A stretch of DNA of 64,000 nt from Galaxea fascicularis (lineage: Eukaryota; Cnidaria; Anthozoa; Scleractinia; Euphylliidae): contig OX419336.1 in assembly GCA_948470475.1 (NCBI GenBank), forward strand, positions 35,389,876-35,453,875. Reading direction: 5' to 3'. Under the pieces are notes generated by a model. It saw nothing but the letters and a program-made list of their open reading frames with translations, had not been told where the DNA came from and did no database searches. Positions 1-10,696 of this stretch are shown one piece after another (within the stretch, counting starts at the first letter, position 1; each line of letters begins with the position of its first letter). Both the position numbers and the translations under genes were made by a program.

Positions 1-853
1 ACTACACATCACAAGATGTGAAGCCTCATAGTCACTACACCTTGAGACAATCAAGGAATAAATTAAACAAATAAGTTCCCAAAAGACTGTTATTATTCCC
101 AAATTCAACTATTGTCTTTGATTTTGACTCCACTGTGCACACAATTATTCAATAATACAATCATGCAGCTAATAAATTCCTCAAGTTAGAGTCATTTGGA
201 CATTTTTAAGTGATTCTGAAATGACCTTTGGTCATAGCAATCAACTCCAGCCCATGTATGGGATTGTAGTTCTTGGTAATTAAGACTTACACAATAATCA
301 CTTTCATTGAATGCTGTATTTTCAAGGACCCCAAAATCAAAAGTGAAATGATTTAAAGATGTGGACCCAAGGCTGACACTAAGTTTTGAACTAAGTGGGG
401 GAATTTATGCAAAAAGGATCATTGGATTCCAGCTGGTTACTAGGTGTAGTTGATTTACTAATAGTAATATTCCTCTATCAATGTAGATGGGGATCTTCAA
501 GTAGCCCAAATATCCTGGTCACCAAGCCCTTAACACTTTAAACTTTAAGATCAAACTTTAAATTATCCTTTGCCATCCCCATCCATTTTCCACAGACTTG
601 GTGGGGAGAAGTTGTTGGAATATCAAGTAAATTCACCTTGTTTGATCCTGTTCTTATTTCTGTTTTATATGCACTAATAATTTTTATGATGAATTAAGTT
701 TCGTATTACCTAAGCGTTGTACAAATTAAATGCATTTTTGTAAGCATTGCACTGAGTGTAATCAATATATGTATAAATTTAAAACCATAAGATCCATGGT
801 CAATATTATTATTATTTGTCTTCCTCACATTTAATACTTCCAGTAGGGCTACC
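1..853. other. AOAH 3' flank, no gene seen
   Basis: AT-rich sequence downstream of the AOAH stop codon, read on the minus strand. It probably includes the 3' UTR. I see no convincing coding exon, tRNA or inverted repeat, and no clear polyadenylation signal that I would defend. Confidence 0.4.
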
Positions 854-3800
854 TCAGTATCCACCTTGATCGCCAAACACTTCTTCTATCAAGAAATTAT
901 TAGGGTTGACCTTCCCCAGTACATGAGGAACCTTTGATTCTAGAAGTCTCCACAGCACCTTGGCAGATAGTTCCTCTGCTTTAAGCCTTGGATGAAATCC
1001 ATCTACTGGCTCAATCAACTCATATATGTCATGTCCCTGCTCTTGCCACTCCTGGAATGCAAATTTGTAATACATAAAAGAGGCCTCATCTGGGCAGTGG
1101 GGTTGGGGGGAGGGGGGGAATGGGATCTGATTATACCATGTCCCATAAAATGTTAGGCCTAAATATCCCATATACTGCTAATTCCTGTTTTGCACCACTT
1201 TAATAATTCCTCTTCAATCTCCTGGATTCTCTTTTTTAAATATCCTGTACATCCTACTAATTTTCCCATATCCTATAATTTTTTACCTCACTAGTATATA
1301 TCTCATATAAACCACTAAATTTGATGAAACTTTCAGATTAAAGCACACCAAATTTCTATAAAGTGAAGCATTATCAGTGAGTCTTACTATCTCCTAACGT
1401 GGAATGCTAGTCCATCACAGGGTGTCTCCTAGCACAATGTTGAAGGTGTCAATCTCTGATACTTGACAGCCATTATAACTGAGAAAACTGGTTTTCTAAA
1501 AATGGTCATTTTTGTTCTTGTCCAAACTCAAAAGGTCATATTTGGTCAAAAGTGCTACGTTTCTTGCGTTTATTGGATATCCAAATTTAAAGGGCATCCC
1601 ATTTCATGCTAACAACTGACAGTTGAGCCAATATTCGCGCGATTGAGAAAGTTGCAACGTTTTGAAGCATGGGAGTGTTTTGCAGCTGGTTTTGGCCGGC
1701 ACGGTAGTCAATGGGTTAAGGAAAGGGAAAAAGCAAAGTACCCAGAATAAAAACCCCTTGGAGCATGGACGAGAGCCAGCACAACTCAACTCCAATAAAA
1801 CTGCAGGTCCAGGAATTGAAACCAGACCACATTGGTTGAAGGTGAGTGCTCTCGCTATTACACTGTGTCATCCCTGCTCCCCCAAATGTTATACCTCTGA
1901 CAGGGTGAAGGAAAAGAATTACATAGAGTAAAACGACAACACAAATAGACTGCGAGCAGTCTCTCTCTTGCTCTAAAATCTGTGGAACGAATGTGATTTA
2001 CAAGCGGAGAATCCACAAGCCGGTAGTTTAATGGGTGCCTGTTACGAGCGAAAAGAGGGACTGCAAGGGTTTCATACAGCATTTCTGAATCCCGGCACTC
2101 TGGACACGGAGTGTTTTGATTGGTCGGTCTATGAAACAATTCAACATTCATCAATGCTAATCAACAACACTTCGAGGGCTTATTCTGTAACCAACAGCTT
2201 CCGTTTTACACTGTACATGTACAATGCAAGGACAATAATTTCAGATTGAAGTTAAAAATGGAACAGGAACAAGCCGAACTCGCTCTTCTTGAAAAGGAAA
2301 GATATTTTCGCCATTTTGCCGACAAGTTTCGGTAAAAGCCGTATTTACCAAAGCTGTTCTGCTGCAAAAAGTTTCCATGCTGATATAGTTGATGTACGAT
2401 GTTTTGGGCTGTTCACAGATCTTGTGAAAGTTCACCAGAGGTGCTTTTTCTCATATGAACATCTACATAAATGTTATAAATCCAACACAGACAGCTCATC
2501 GCATCTTCGCGATGAAAAACCTGTCTGTGCTTTAGTGATCGCTTCGATGGATTTTGAAACCTGCTCAAGGCGGGGTTGACGTAGATGATGTGAACTGTCA
2601 AAGTGTCACTGGGATTCAGAAATGCTGTATGAAACCCTTGAAGGCCCTCTTTTCACTCGTAACAGGCACCCACGAAACTACTGGCTTGCGGATTTCCCAC
2701 TCATATATCGCATTCATTCCATAGATTTTAGAGCAAAAGAGAGACTGCTCGCAGTCTACAACACACAGCACAGTCAGCACACCACAAGAAACAATAAAGT
2801 GCATTACCTTCATAACCTGTTTAAGTGGGCAATCAAAGAAATTAATGTCAAAATTTTCAAACTTTGCCGTCCCGGCAATGTTCTTTAAAACTTCAGTCAA
2901 ATGAGCAGCTCTTTCACTGGTTTCATTTCTAATGGTCTCATTTGAATTCATCCACCCAAAGCATGGAGAAATCTGCAAGCAGTTCATAAAGTTATAAAAG
3001 TGTTCATATGTCACATCTCTCTTGAGCTTGCCAATGGGATGAATGCGACTATGCAGATTGTCATACAGAATCCGACCATCGGCCAAACCTACGAGAATCA
3101 CATGGCTACCATTTGGTAGGCGCTTGTCCAAACTTTGGAGTGTTTCCAACACATTTTGGTGCATCTGTTCAGGAGTGGTCATTTTGGACAAATCATTCCC
3201 CCCATGGCAAACATCATTACCAACGAATGAATAGAACACCAATGCAGGTTGATCATGTTTCTGGTCTCTGGCCATGCTTGGAATTAGTCTTGAGTTTGCT
3301 TCAAATGAGTCAGCCCCATTCTTGGCCAAATTCTGGTAATCTCGGTGGTTGCAGTGGTTCCTTTCCCAAAGTTTCAAGTAAATGGAATCTGCATGGCCTC
3401 TCTCCAATGGCCACCTGTCATAACAAAAAATTAAATGGATTACAGAGAAAACCAATGCTTAATATAAGACTGCTCTGAGCCCTTCAAACAAACTAACGTT
3501 TAAACAGCTACAGTAACCTAACTTGAGAAAGTCCTCACTTAGATGGTAAATGTAAGTCCTAAGAGGCTGTTTATTTTTCTTCAAGATATAGATGCCAAAA
3601 ATGTAAGCCAAACTTCAACAGTCTAAAAGTGTTATAATTTTTATTGTAAAAGTGGTTAATATAGAGTGCATGTAATAACCATCTTAGTGTTGATCTCTTT
3701 TGCAAGCCTTTAACAGGCCTTGAGCTCACAGAAGAAAAGAGGAGCCTTGCCACCTGTCCTTTGGGCCTCATATTTATTATTTGCCATCCCCAGCCAAGTG

Positions 3801-5821
3801 CTTTCATTTGCAAAGTTATAATGTACTGCATTTATTTGACTACAGTATAAGCCGAGCGATTTTTCCATTAATCTTAACGATCTAAAGTAAAATTTTTGCC
3901 AGAGAAGGGGGTTCGGCTTATAGCCGAGAATTTTCGGGAAAAAAATTTTTTTTCAAAGACTCAAAGACAATAATAAAAGTGTGACACAGAAACAAGTACT
4001 CGTTGGATTATTGCCTTTTATGTATGTGGTGGCTCCTAAAGGAGCCGTTTTGTGTTGTTTTGCTTCAAAGAAGCTTTTATTACTCGTATATTACTTGTCG
4101 TCGTCCTCATCCTCCCTCTCGGTCTCCAATTTGTGTTCCATCTCATCTTCGTCGTCTGCTAGCTCTGGAGTTTTGTCTGTGTACACAGCATCATCTTTGG
4201 TCCCATCTAGTGCATTGGAGATGCTGCAGGACTGGAAGGATCTCTTAACCATGTCTGCATGCAAGCCCTCTCAGCCAGTCAGCTCAAACTATCTATCTAT
4301 CTACAGTGTATCTGACACTACCCATTGAGAAAAAAACTAGACAGGGTTACAGGGCTGTCAAAAAGATTTTAAGAAGAATCTAGGAAAGAAGACAGCACTC
4401 AGGGGATAAAAACACCATTTTTTCCCTTAGATTTTCTCTTTCACCAGCAAATCATAGCTGGTGAAACTAGCTAAGTAGCTGGTGATTACTGCCAGTCACT
4501 AGCACTGCTTGACAACTCTGAATAGATATCTTGGACCTTCTATTAAGTTCACTGTTTAGGTACAGGTGTACCTGTACTGGTCTCCAAATATTTCACTACA
4601 TGAAAAACATTTATTAGACCTAATGTGAATAAAATTTTTTGTTACTGAGCTTACCTTGATTCCCGTAAGTACCCTGAATACAGTGACAGCTGAGGCCAGT
4701 CAAACTCATTTTCTACTATGAAAGCAGCATTTTTGAAGACTTTGTCAGTAATCAGGTGTGCTGTAAGCCACTCTGGTGGAATGTGGAAATGTGCTGCTAC
4801 TGAATCACCCAAAACAATCACACCCAGGTAACCAGTATCTGAAAAATAGCAATGAGAGTGATGGTACTAAGTAACATGCTTGGTAATTAAGGAGCATAAT
4901 GTTGTGAAGGTGAAAAATTACTTAAAAGTTATAGTTGCAGAGTGAAAACACTCTATAGTCACCAAGTAAGGGATGTTGAACAACAATACTTTTATCTGCA
5001 ATATTAATAAACACCAAGCTACGAAAGGAAAATTGATTTGAGTACCAACCTTTGCAAAACAAATCTTCATATGGCTTTCTAGTGATAGGATCTATGCCAT
5101 AGATACCATTGCAGTTTGAGTCGGTAATAATATCACTTCCGCTCGGCTTCACCCCTGGATGACTCAACGCATTGATATCGTCACAATCTTTACCCCTCCA
5201 CGAGGACCCTCTCCATGCCTCGAAAATACTATAGGTGTCATTGTCCAAGTCTTCCAGTGGCAAATCATGGTGAAAAACCCGATCATACAGTTTACATAAG
5301 TCTTTGACACCTTCCAAGGTACAAGGATCGAAAGTTCCTGGGCCTTTTGAGTCGTTGTAAAAAATTTCGTTTTCGTTGAATAGTTTCGAGGACAATTGCT
5401 TCCTCGATTTCGACACTCTCTCCCGGAAATCGCTTTTTGGTGGAAAAGCATGGCAATATGGCTGTCCCTTGTCCTCATAACATAAATGAATTACATGGCA
5501 AATAACGTCGGGGGTGACCTCGTCTGTGATCAAGTCAATGATTCGCGGTACATAGAACTTTCCCAAAGCATCGCAAGCGTTCCTGTACGGATTAGGTAAA
5601 ATGTCGCACAACCGAACGTATGCTTCTACAAATGTCTCCTTGTGAATAATGCTCAGCTGTTCCGCTAGAGCGACAACCACAGTGCAGACAAGGCAACCAA
5701 CGCCACCATTTACTCCTTTAGGCAGGCCGTAGCGATCGCGATCTGAACTGGCAAGTCTTGTTGGAGCAGAACAAAGCAAAACAAACGCAACAAACGCGGC
5801 GGAATTAGCGATGAAGGCCAT
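854..5821 (-). CDS. AOAH: acyloxyacyl hydrolase (secreted LPS lipase)
   Basis: AOAH removes the secondary acyl chains of lipid A and so inactivates bacterial lipopolysaccharide; the human enzyme is lysosomal or secreted. Coding exons in transcript order are 5050-5821, 4655-4838, 2808-3414 and 854-1051. Together they give 1,761 bp, 586 aa plus stop; human AOAH is 575 aa. The start at MAFIANSAAF gives a clean signal peptide, but an upstream in-frame ATG at 5860 is possible. A saposin-B domain has its six cysteines at C43, C46, C72, C83, C108 and C114. A DSNCNGIYGID stretch resembles the calcium-site region of AOAH. The GDSL-type catalytic serine is S270 in VLGDS, followed by a GND motif in exon 3 and the DGFH pair D538/H541. 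The C-terminus ends in FGDQGGY, as in the vertebrate family. All catalytic residues are present and no break is visible. The last intron (1052-2807) holds a SINE and a RecQ-bearing transposon. Confidence 0.93.
1690..1885 (-). repeat. tRNA-derived SINE in last AOAH intron
   Basis: Read on the minus strand, the sequence begins with a tRNA-like head. It has an A-box-like GTAATAGCGAGAGCACTC and a B-box-like GGTTTCAATTCC, and is followed by a non-tRNA tail. The layout is that of tRNA-derived SINEs. The head has diverged too far to be a functional tRNA gene. The 3' limit is approximate. Confidence 0.6.
1946..2758. mobile_element. 813-bp TIR element carrying a RecQ-like fragment
   Basis: The ends are inverted repeats of about 160 bp. 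The left begins TAGACTGCGAGCAGTCTC and the right ends GAGACTGCTCGCAGTCTA. The outermost 16 bases form a perfect small hairpin, AGACTGC-GA-GCAGTCT. Flanks are CAACACAAA at 1937-1945 and CAACACACA at 2759-2767, a 9-bp target duplication with one mismatch. The interior contains a degenerate RecQ-like Walker A segment. The element sits inside the last AOAH intron and shares end architecture with the element at 25029-26208. Confidence 0.75.
2289..2579 (+). pseudogene. RecQ-like helicase N-terminal fragment
   Basis: A 96-codon open frame begins KRKDIFAILPTSFGKSRIYQ. This matches the motif 0/motif I region of RecQ-family helicases, where LPTGFGKS is usual, but the first glycine is now serine. The homology stops shortly after Walker A, and no motif Ia, DEAH box or later motif is present. 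The frame lies wholly inside the TIR element at 1946-2758. It is a relic or captured fragment, not an active helicase. Confidence 0.6.
3415..4654 (-). other. AOAH intron 2, no exon seen
   Basis: This intron lies between the serine-bearing exon and the large catalytic exon. It contains a dispersed repeat at about 4335-4560 (an AGAAGACAGCACTCAG core) that recurs near 22385-22560 in the TBC gene. It also contains a pyrimidine-rich TCGTCGTCCTCATCC tract near 4100. I see no extra exon. Confidence 0.5.
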
Positions 5822-6541
5822 TTCAAGAGGTTTAGATGATTTGGCTCTAACCTTAAACACGGAATCACAAACGATAGCGCGCAGAGAACTCCGGCCTCAG
5901 TAAATTTGTGAAACCGCAAATACCGAAATCGAAAGGCGCACAACGTCAGATAGGAGTAAGACTGGGTTCCACCATATCGAAACCGAATAATGGCCGTTCC
6001 GAAATTCAAAAGGGAACTGGGGCGGGTTTCAAATTTTTAAGTAATCGATAAATTGACACCATCACATGACAGATGACATTGAGTTTAGTCGTTTATGGTG
6101 GCCGATGACTGCCATTCGATTTTTGCCAATTTTTGGGACCAAATAATAATAAAAAAAAATTTTAAGAGAAAATTAAAGATAAACGTTGAATCAAACCACT
6201 TTAAAAGTGAAAACTAAATGATTTGCAATAAAAAAATAAAAGTAAATTAAAATAAAAATAAATGTAAAATCAGTAAAATATGAAATTAAATAAAATGTAA
6301 AGTGAACGTAAAAAGTAAAACAAAACAAAACCATGATAAATTCAAATTGAAATTGAAAAGTAAAGTTAAAGGGAAATGAAAGGTAAATTTAAAATCATTT
6401 TTAATTTAAAATTAAATGAAAAGCAAAATAAAATGAAAATGACCATGGCCTATGGCTGCCACAGCATCCCAGCAGACTTTGCAAAGAGGGATTTTGAAGC
6501 AAGAGAGGAGACTGGAAACGGGTTGATTTACAGTCAGCACA

Positions 6542-6901
6542 ATGGCTGCTCAGTGGAAGAACTTTAAGACTGCGATGAAAGAGAAACGTACTGGTAAGCG
6601 AAAAGCACCTCACGACATCCTACAGAAAGAAGAAATAATAATACAGCGATTAAGCGTTGAAGTATCTGGAAAGGCTCAGAAATACAGTCGCGTCGGCCCA
6701 CGGGAATTCGTCCCTTTCGACTACGACGAAGTGACATTGGAAAACATCAAGAATGCCTTCAGACGGCACTTTGCTCCAGTAGTGGGAGAATGTATGATTT
6801 GCGACGTGCTTGCGGGTGAGCAAGGCCCGTCCTGTACTGCGGTACAGCAGATACCTGACCTTAAAGTTGTGCACGTACGTTTCATTGAGCCAAATGATTG
6901 A
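6542..6901 (+). CDS. 119-aa basic protein of the long-TIR transposon
   Basis: The frame begins [21 protein letters not shown], just inside the left TIR. It has a strongly basic N-terminal 35 residues followed by a more balanced region with [17 protein letters not shown] and a CMIC pair. I do not recognise the family. It converges on the integrase-like frame in the same element, and the same frame is intact in the inverted copy at 19691-20050. It may be an accessory protein or the remnant of a second transposon gene. No catalytic motif is visible. Confidence 0.45.
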   Translation: MAAQWKNFKTAMKEKRTGKRKAPHDILQKEEIIIQRLSVEVSGKAQKYSRVGPREFVPFDYDEVTLENIKNAFRRHFAPVVGECMICDVLAGEQGPSCTAVQQIPDLKVVHVRFIEPND

Positions 6902-7019
6902 GATGCTGATCATGACCCTGTAATGGGGGCAGACCGCATATCCGAACGTGACAGGCAGCTGAAACGACCATGTAGGCGAGCCATCACTCAGTCGTTGCCA
7001 GTTACCAAAGTGCAAAGTC

Positions 7020-7670
7020 CTAGTAAAGCCTTTCCAGAGAGTTTATCGGTGTTAGAATGGTTCTTGTCTCGTACAAGTACTCTAGGTACCAACGTCCAAT
7101 TACCAGTGGATCAGAGTTTGTCACCCATATGCGAAGCCACAAAAGTTTTCGACTTGCCGTGTCGATGCAGCCGTATATTGCAAGAGGATAGGTACTATTC
7201 TGGTAGCCCATAAGCTTATCGTGACCGTCAACCGAGTGTACAAAGTTCGGCCCCTTAGTAGTAAAATGTCCCTTTGGCTTTCTTTTCTTCGCAGCAACTC
7301 CACGAGCTTCGAGACCCTCTGGATCCAAGTCATACATGACAGCGTGGACCAAGTCTCTTGGTACATTCAATTCATACTCATTTCGAATCTTTTTTTGCAT
7401 GGCCCGGTATCCAAGCAGTTTCCCAGGTCCATCAAGCTCTTCCGCAACAGCCTGTCTCACGTCTTCAACTGTTACGCCCTTGTCTCTGTAAAAGATGCCA
7501 AAATGGCGAAGCCTGCGATCGAGCGATCGAATGCTCCAAGTGTAACAAGAATAGTCTCTTGTCACAAAGCTTGGAATTTGCTCTCGTTTAAACAACTGGC
7601 ATACATATTTCTTCAAATTTTCCTTTAGATCTAAGTCTTCCTTCCAGGCATCATTACGAAAATAAGACAT
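7020..7670 (-). CDS. integrase-core (DDE/rve-like) protein, truncated
   Basis: The 216-aa frame starts just inside the right TIR with [19 protein letters not shown]. The N-terminal part looks like a helical DNA-binding region ([21 protein letters not shown]). It leads into an integrase core with [10 protein letters not shown] (first catalytic Asp) and [16 protein letters not shown]. This layout matches the integrase-core proteins common in cnidarian and fish repeats. The frame stops at NSLERLY before the second Asp and the Glu that the fold needs, so it is probably catalytically dead unless the rest is supplied by frameshift or in trans. The same protein is encoded at 18922-19572. Confidence 0.7.
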   Translation of the reverse strand: MSYFRNDAWKEDLDLKENLKKYVCQLFKREQIPSFVTRDYSCYTWSIRSLDRRLRHFGIFYRDKGVTVEDVRQAVAEELDGPGKLLGYRAMQKKIRNEYELNVPRDLVHAVMYDLDPEGLEARGVAAKKRKPKGHFTTKGPNFVHSVDGHDKLMGYQNSTYPLAIYGCIDTASRKLLWLRIWVTNSDPLVIGRWYLEYLYETRTILTPINSLERLY

Positions 7671-8286
7671 TATTTATTCCTCTCCAGAAGAAGCAACGAG
7701 GAAAATGCCACTAGTTTCCAGTCTCCTCTCTTGCTTCAAAAATCTCTCTTTGCAAAGTCTGCTGGGATGCTGTGGCAGCCATAGGCCATGGTCATTTTCA
7801 TTTTATTTTGCTTTTCATTTAATTTTAAATTAAAAATGATTTTAAATTTACCTTTCATTTCCCTTTAACTTTACTTTTCAATTTCAATTTGAATTGGTTT
7901 TGTTTTGTTTTGTTTTGTTTTACTTTTTACGTTCACTTTACATTTTATTTAATTTCATATTTTACTGATTTTACATTTATTTTAATTTTAATTTACTTTT
8001 ATTTTTTTTATTGCAAATCATTTAGTTTTCACTTTTAAAGTGGTTTGATTCAACGTTTATCTTTAATTTTCTGTTAAATTTTTTTTTTTATTGTTATTTG
8101 GTCCAAAAAATTGGCAAAAATCGAATGGCAGTCATCGGCCACCATAGTCGTTTGACCAAGTTTGATTCTTTTAGGTTGAACAGAGACCAAGTTATGGACC
8201 TTGAAACATAGCTCAAAATCCATACAATAAACGTCTCTCAAACAGGGACATGACGTCATCAACCAAGAGGTCATAAAAGGATATTA

Positions 8287-8643
8287 GGGACCTTAAGCAA
8301 CGACGACTACGACGGCAACGAGAACGTCATTTCAAACTATAACTTCTCGTTTTGTAACTCTTCCGCGATTATTCCAATTTGTTTAACGTGAAAAGTGCTG
8401 GCGAACTGTCCAGGGCCTAAATTACCGTGAACGCTGTTAAAGCAAAGAAAACGAAAGAAAAACTTGCCGTCGTCATACGCTCACGTTCTCGAGAAAACAT
8501 AAAATTTGGTCATTTCACGTTGTGGTTTTGCAGAGAACGGCAAAGAAATGTAAACTGCACGTGCAGAGTATTGTTTTGGCTCATTAATCCCATTGCTTTG
8601 TGGCGTTCTTGTTGCCGTCGTCGTCGTCGTTGCCTAAACTCCC
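8287..8643. repeat. 357-bp inverted-repeat element with TATTA duplication
   Basis: The ends are GGGACCTTAAGCAACGACG and, inverted, CGTCGTTGCCTAAACTCCC. Both carry the CGACGACGGCAACRAGAACG type arm. Direct TATTA repeats flank the element at 8282-8286 and 8644-8648. I see no coding frame. It is a MITE-like non-autonomous element next to transposon copy 1. Confidence 0.55.
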
Positions 8644-8657
8644 TATTAAGTTTTAAA

Positions 8658-8858
8658 GACGGACCATTAGAAAAGTTATGGGGCGGGGGGAGGGAGGCGG
8701 GCAAAGTACAAAACAAAAAAAATTCATCGACCAACATCAACACAAAATCTTGACAAAAACATATTCATTCAAAATGCAAGAGAAACATTGAAGAAAAAAA
8801 TCATTCTGCTCGAAAATTGCCCGCCGCCCTTCCCCCATAACTTTTCTAATGGTCCGTC
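8658..8858. repeat. GACGGACC hairpin element
   Basis: Inverted ends of about 28 bp read GACGGACCATTAGAAAAG on the left and CTTTTCTAATGGTCCGTC on the right. A G-rich tract follows the left arm and a C-rich tract precedes the right. No target duplication is obvious. MITE-like. Confidence 0.5.
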
Positions 8859-9429
8859 CCTTAGTGGTGTTACTTTAGAAATTCTTATATTTTATTACTT
8901 CTGAGTAATTATACCTCCGTTTTCAAAACATAAGGGAACGAGATATGGATTAAAAGTTTAGAGATTACGTAAACTGAGCGACTTTACAAGTTTAAATCGA
9001 AAGGGCGACTTACGTCTGAGAGTTCTGATGCATTCTTTTTCAGCGGAAGTGTTTGTTTTGAAAATAAGGGTTCAGGGTTTCTAAATAAAGGAGAACATTT
9101 CACTCGAAAACACTTGGCCGCCATTTTTGTAATATATGTTTCCCGAGGGAGGGGGGAGGGGACAGTTTGTCATTTAGGCTGTAACGGACTTATATAGGAC
9201 CAACTATGATATAGTATCGATGGTTTCGACAAGTAAGAAAAAAATCCCATATTTTGGTCAGATCGGCGGATAATAAAAGATGTTGCGGAAGGGCACCAAA
9301 CCTCCCCACACAAAACAAACATTGTGTCCCCCCCCCCTGATTCATCCAAACGCCTGGCGAAGCAGCTCGAAGCCACACGAGTGAATATACTGTTTGATAC
9401 TATTTTGGACAATTTCAATCTTCAAATTG
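8859..9429. other. intergenic, no gene seen
   Basis: Unannotated sequence with a short C-run near 9330. No exon, RNA gene or clear repeat arm was found. Confidence 0.3.
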
Positions 9430-9674
9430 TGATTTTTAAGAAGATTACGACATTTTTAATTTTAAAAGACATGTTTCGATGTTGCCAACATCATCGTCAG
9501 TTACATAATGTTTGAAAAACCGTTGGACTTTATGACAACTAGGTAAAACATACATAATTAATTAAGATTAACAAGGCGACGTATTTTGCTTTGAGCTACA
9601 GTAGAAAAACGGCCTCACACATTTTCAAACACTTACTAAGTTCAGAACGTTGCCGTCAATCTTGCTCTACAGAT

Positions 9675-9803
9675 TGTTTCGAAATTCTTGATTCCGCCCC
9701 TACTAGATTTCAACTCAAACTTAAGGAGGCTATGCATATAAATTAGGAAAAGCCCAATTTAAACCAATAAGTTCATCACGTCAACCTGACACTTACGCTT
9801 TAG
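9675..9803 (+). pseudogene. GIY-YIG endonuclease C-terminal remnant
   Basis: The frame contains FQLKLKEAMHI, a stop, EKPNLNQ, a second stop, then VHHVNLTLTL and a final stop. The 'F-K-KEAMHI…KP-LN' pattern is the usual end of the GIY-YIG endonuclease of Penelope-like elements. Two in-frame stops show that it is dead. The reverse transcriptase is absent. Confidence 0.55.
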
Positions 9804-9918
9804 GCTTTATGTTCTTTCACACTTTGGAACTCACTCAAATATTTTTGTCACTTAATCTTAATTATGTATGTTTTACCTAGTTGTCATAAAGTCCAACGGT
9901 TTTTCAAATATTATGTAA

Positions 9919-9951
9919 CTGACGATGATGTTAGCAACATCGAAACATGTC
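9919..9951 (+). other. hammerhead-like motif in Penelope pseudo-LTR
   Basis: The order CTGACGA, then a 6-bp stem GATGTT/AACATC with a 3-nt loop, then GAAAC, then palindromic ACATGT, then C resembles the type I hammerhead core of Penelope-like elements. The same motif occurs inverted at 9468-9500, with a changed loop base and an unchanged stem. One extra T between CTGACGA and stem II, and a weak stem I, make activity uncertain. Confidence 0.35.
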
Positions 9952-10032
9952 TTTTAAAATTAAAAATGTCGTAATCTTCTTAAAAATCACGATTTGCTTT
10001 CTGCTGTCTCGACCTTTTGAATCTTCAAATTG

Positions 10033-10554
10033 CTTAGTATATACGTAGCTTTGTTTTATGTGATGAATCCCAGCTGGAAACCTCTATTTATCTGTGTTTG
10101 GAGAAACTTTGCCCGTGAATCAATGCAGATTTACGTTGAAGTTCTATATTTGCTACAATAGAGGTTTTATATGACTTAAGGGTTGACGCCATTTTACGAA
10201 ATGAGTTGGAACAAGGGGAACTTTCTCGTCAGCAAACACAGGCTTCAGGAGCTGGAACACACTTGGCAGTGTGGCCTGAAGCACACATGAGAAACTGAAC
10301 CGATAGTGTTTATTCACTTCCTTTGTTTTTGTGTTGCTGGGTGTCAATGCCAGGAAAAACTGATGAAGGCGAGTCTTCCTATGTGCGCAGGCTCAAATTC
10401 CAGAACAAGGGTGCATGTACTGCTGCATGACGGTTAAGGTAGATGCAATTTCAATTGCCCGACGTCGTATCGTGAACAAAATGATTAAGCATAACACAAG
10501 CTGCTTCTGTTATTGTCGGCAACGTTTTCCATCTAGAAGAGATGGCTCAATAGA
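10033..10554. other. intergenic, no gene seen
   Basis: Open frames here are short and unrecognised. No conserved domain or RNA gene is visible. Confidence 0.3.
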
Positions 10555-10696
10555 CAATATTCATATTCTCGGTATTGAACTGGATCTAGCATTAAGTGGA
10601 GGCTTTTGCGGGGAAAACATTTACATATGAAAAGATTCCCCGGTAAGAGACTCCACTTCATGCTAGACCAGCTCAATACCGAGAATACGAATATTG
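10555..10696. repeat. 142-bp imperfect hairpin
   Basis: The left arm CAATATTCATATTCTCGGTA pairs with the right arm TACCGAGAATACGAATATTG, and pairing continues inward for about 45 bp through the CTCCACTT region. Non-coding foldback element. Confidence 0.5.

Larger units (their letters stand above)
6095..8145. mobile_element. 2,051-bp long-TIR transposon, copy 1
   Basis: The element has terminal inverted repeats of about 425-432 bp (6095-6519 and 7714-8145). It begins ATGGTGGCCGATGAC and ends GTCATCGGCCACCAT. A perfect 8-bp target duplication, AGTCGTTT, lies at 6087-6094 and 8146-8153. Two convergent reading frames sit between the arms: an integrase-like protein on minus and a 119-aa protein on plus. 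The insertion is only about 270 bp upstream of the AOAH start codon. A second copy of the same length, which I read as identical, lies in inverted orientation at 18447-20497. Confidence 0.88.
9430..10019 (+). mobile_element. truncated Penelope-like retroelement
   Basis: The 590-bp remnant is flanked by a perfect 13-bp direct repeat, AATCTTCAAATTG (9417-9429 and 10020-10032). Its two ends are inverted copies of one another (about 9430-9575 and 9845-9998), as Penelope-like elements may have with their pseudo-LTRs. Between them is a decayed C-terminal coding tail of GIY-YIG type. A variable-length duplication fits target-primed reverse transcription. Confidence 0.6.

Noticed and set aside
1946..2758. 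Helitron carrying a helicase
   Set aside because: The element has long terminal inverted repeats and a target duplication, and the helicase is RecQ-like (LPTGFGKS type). Helitrons have neither TIRs nor duplications and encode a Pif1-like Rep-helicase.
6020..6094. Promoter elements upstream of AOAH
   Set aside because: No TATA box or recognisable motif could be supported between the start codon and the transposon.
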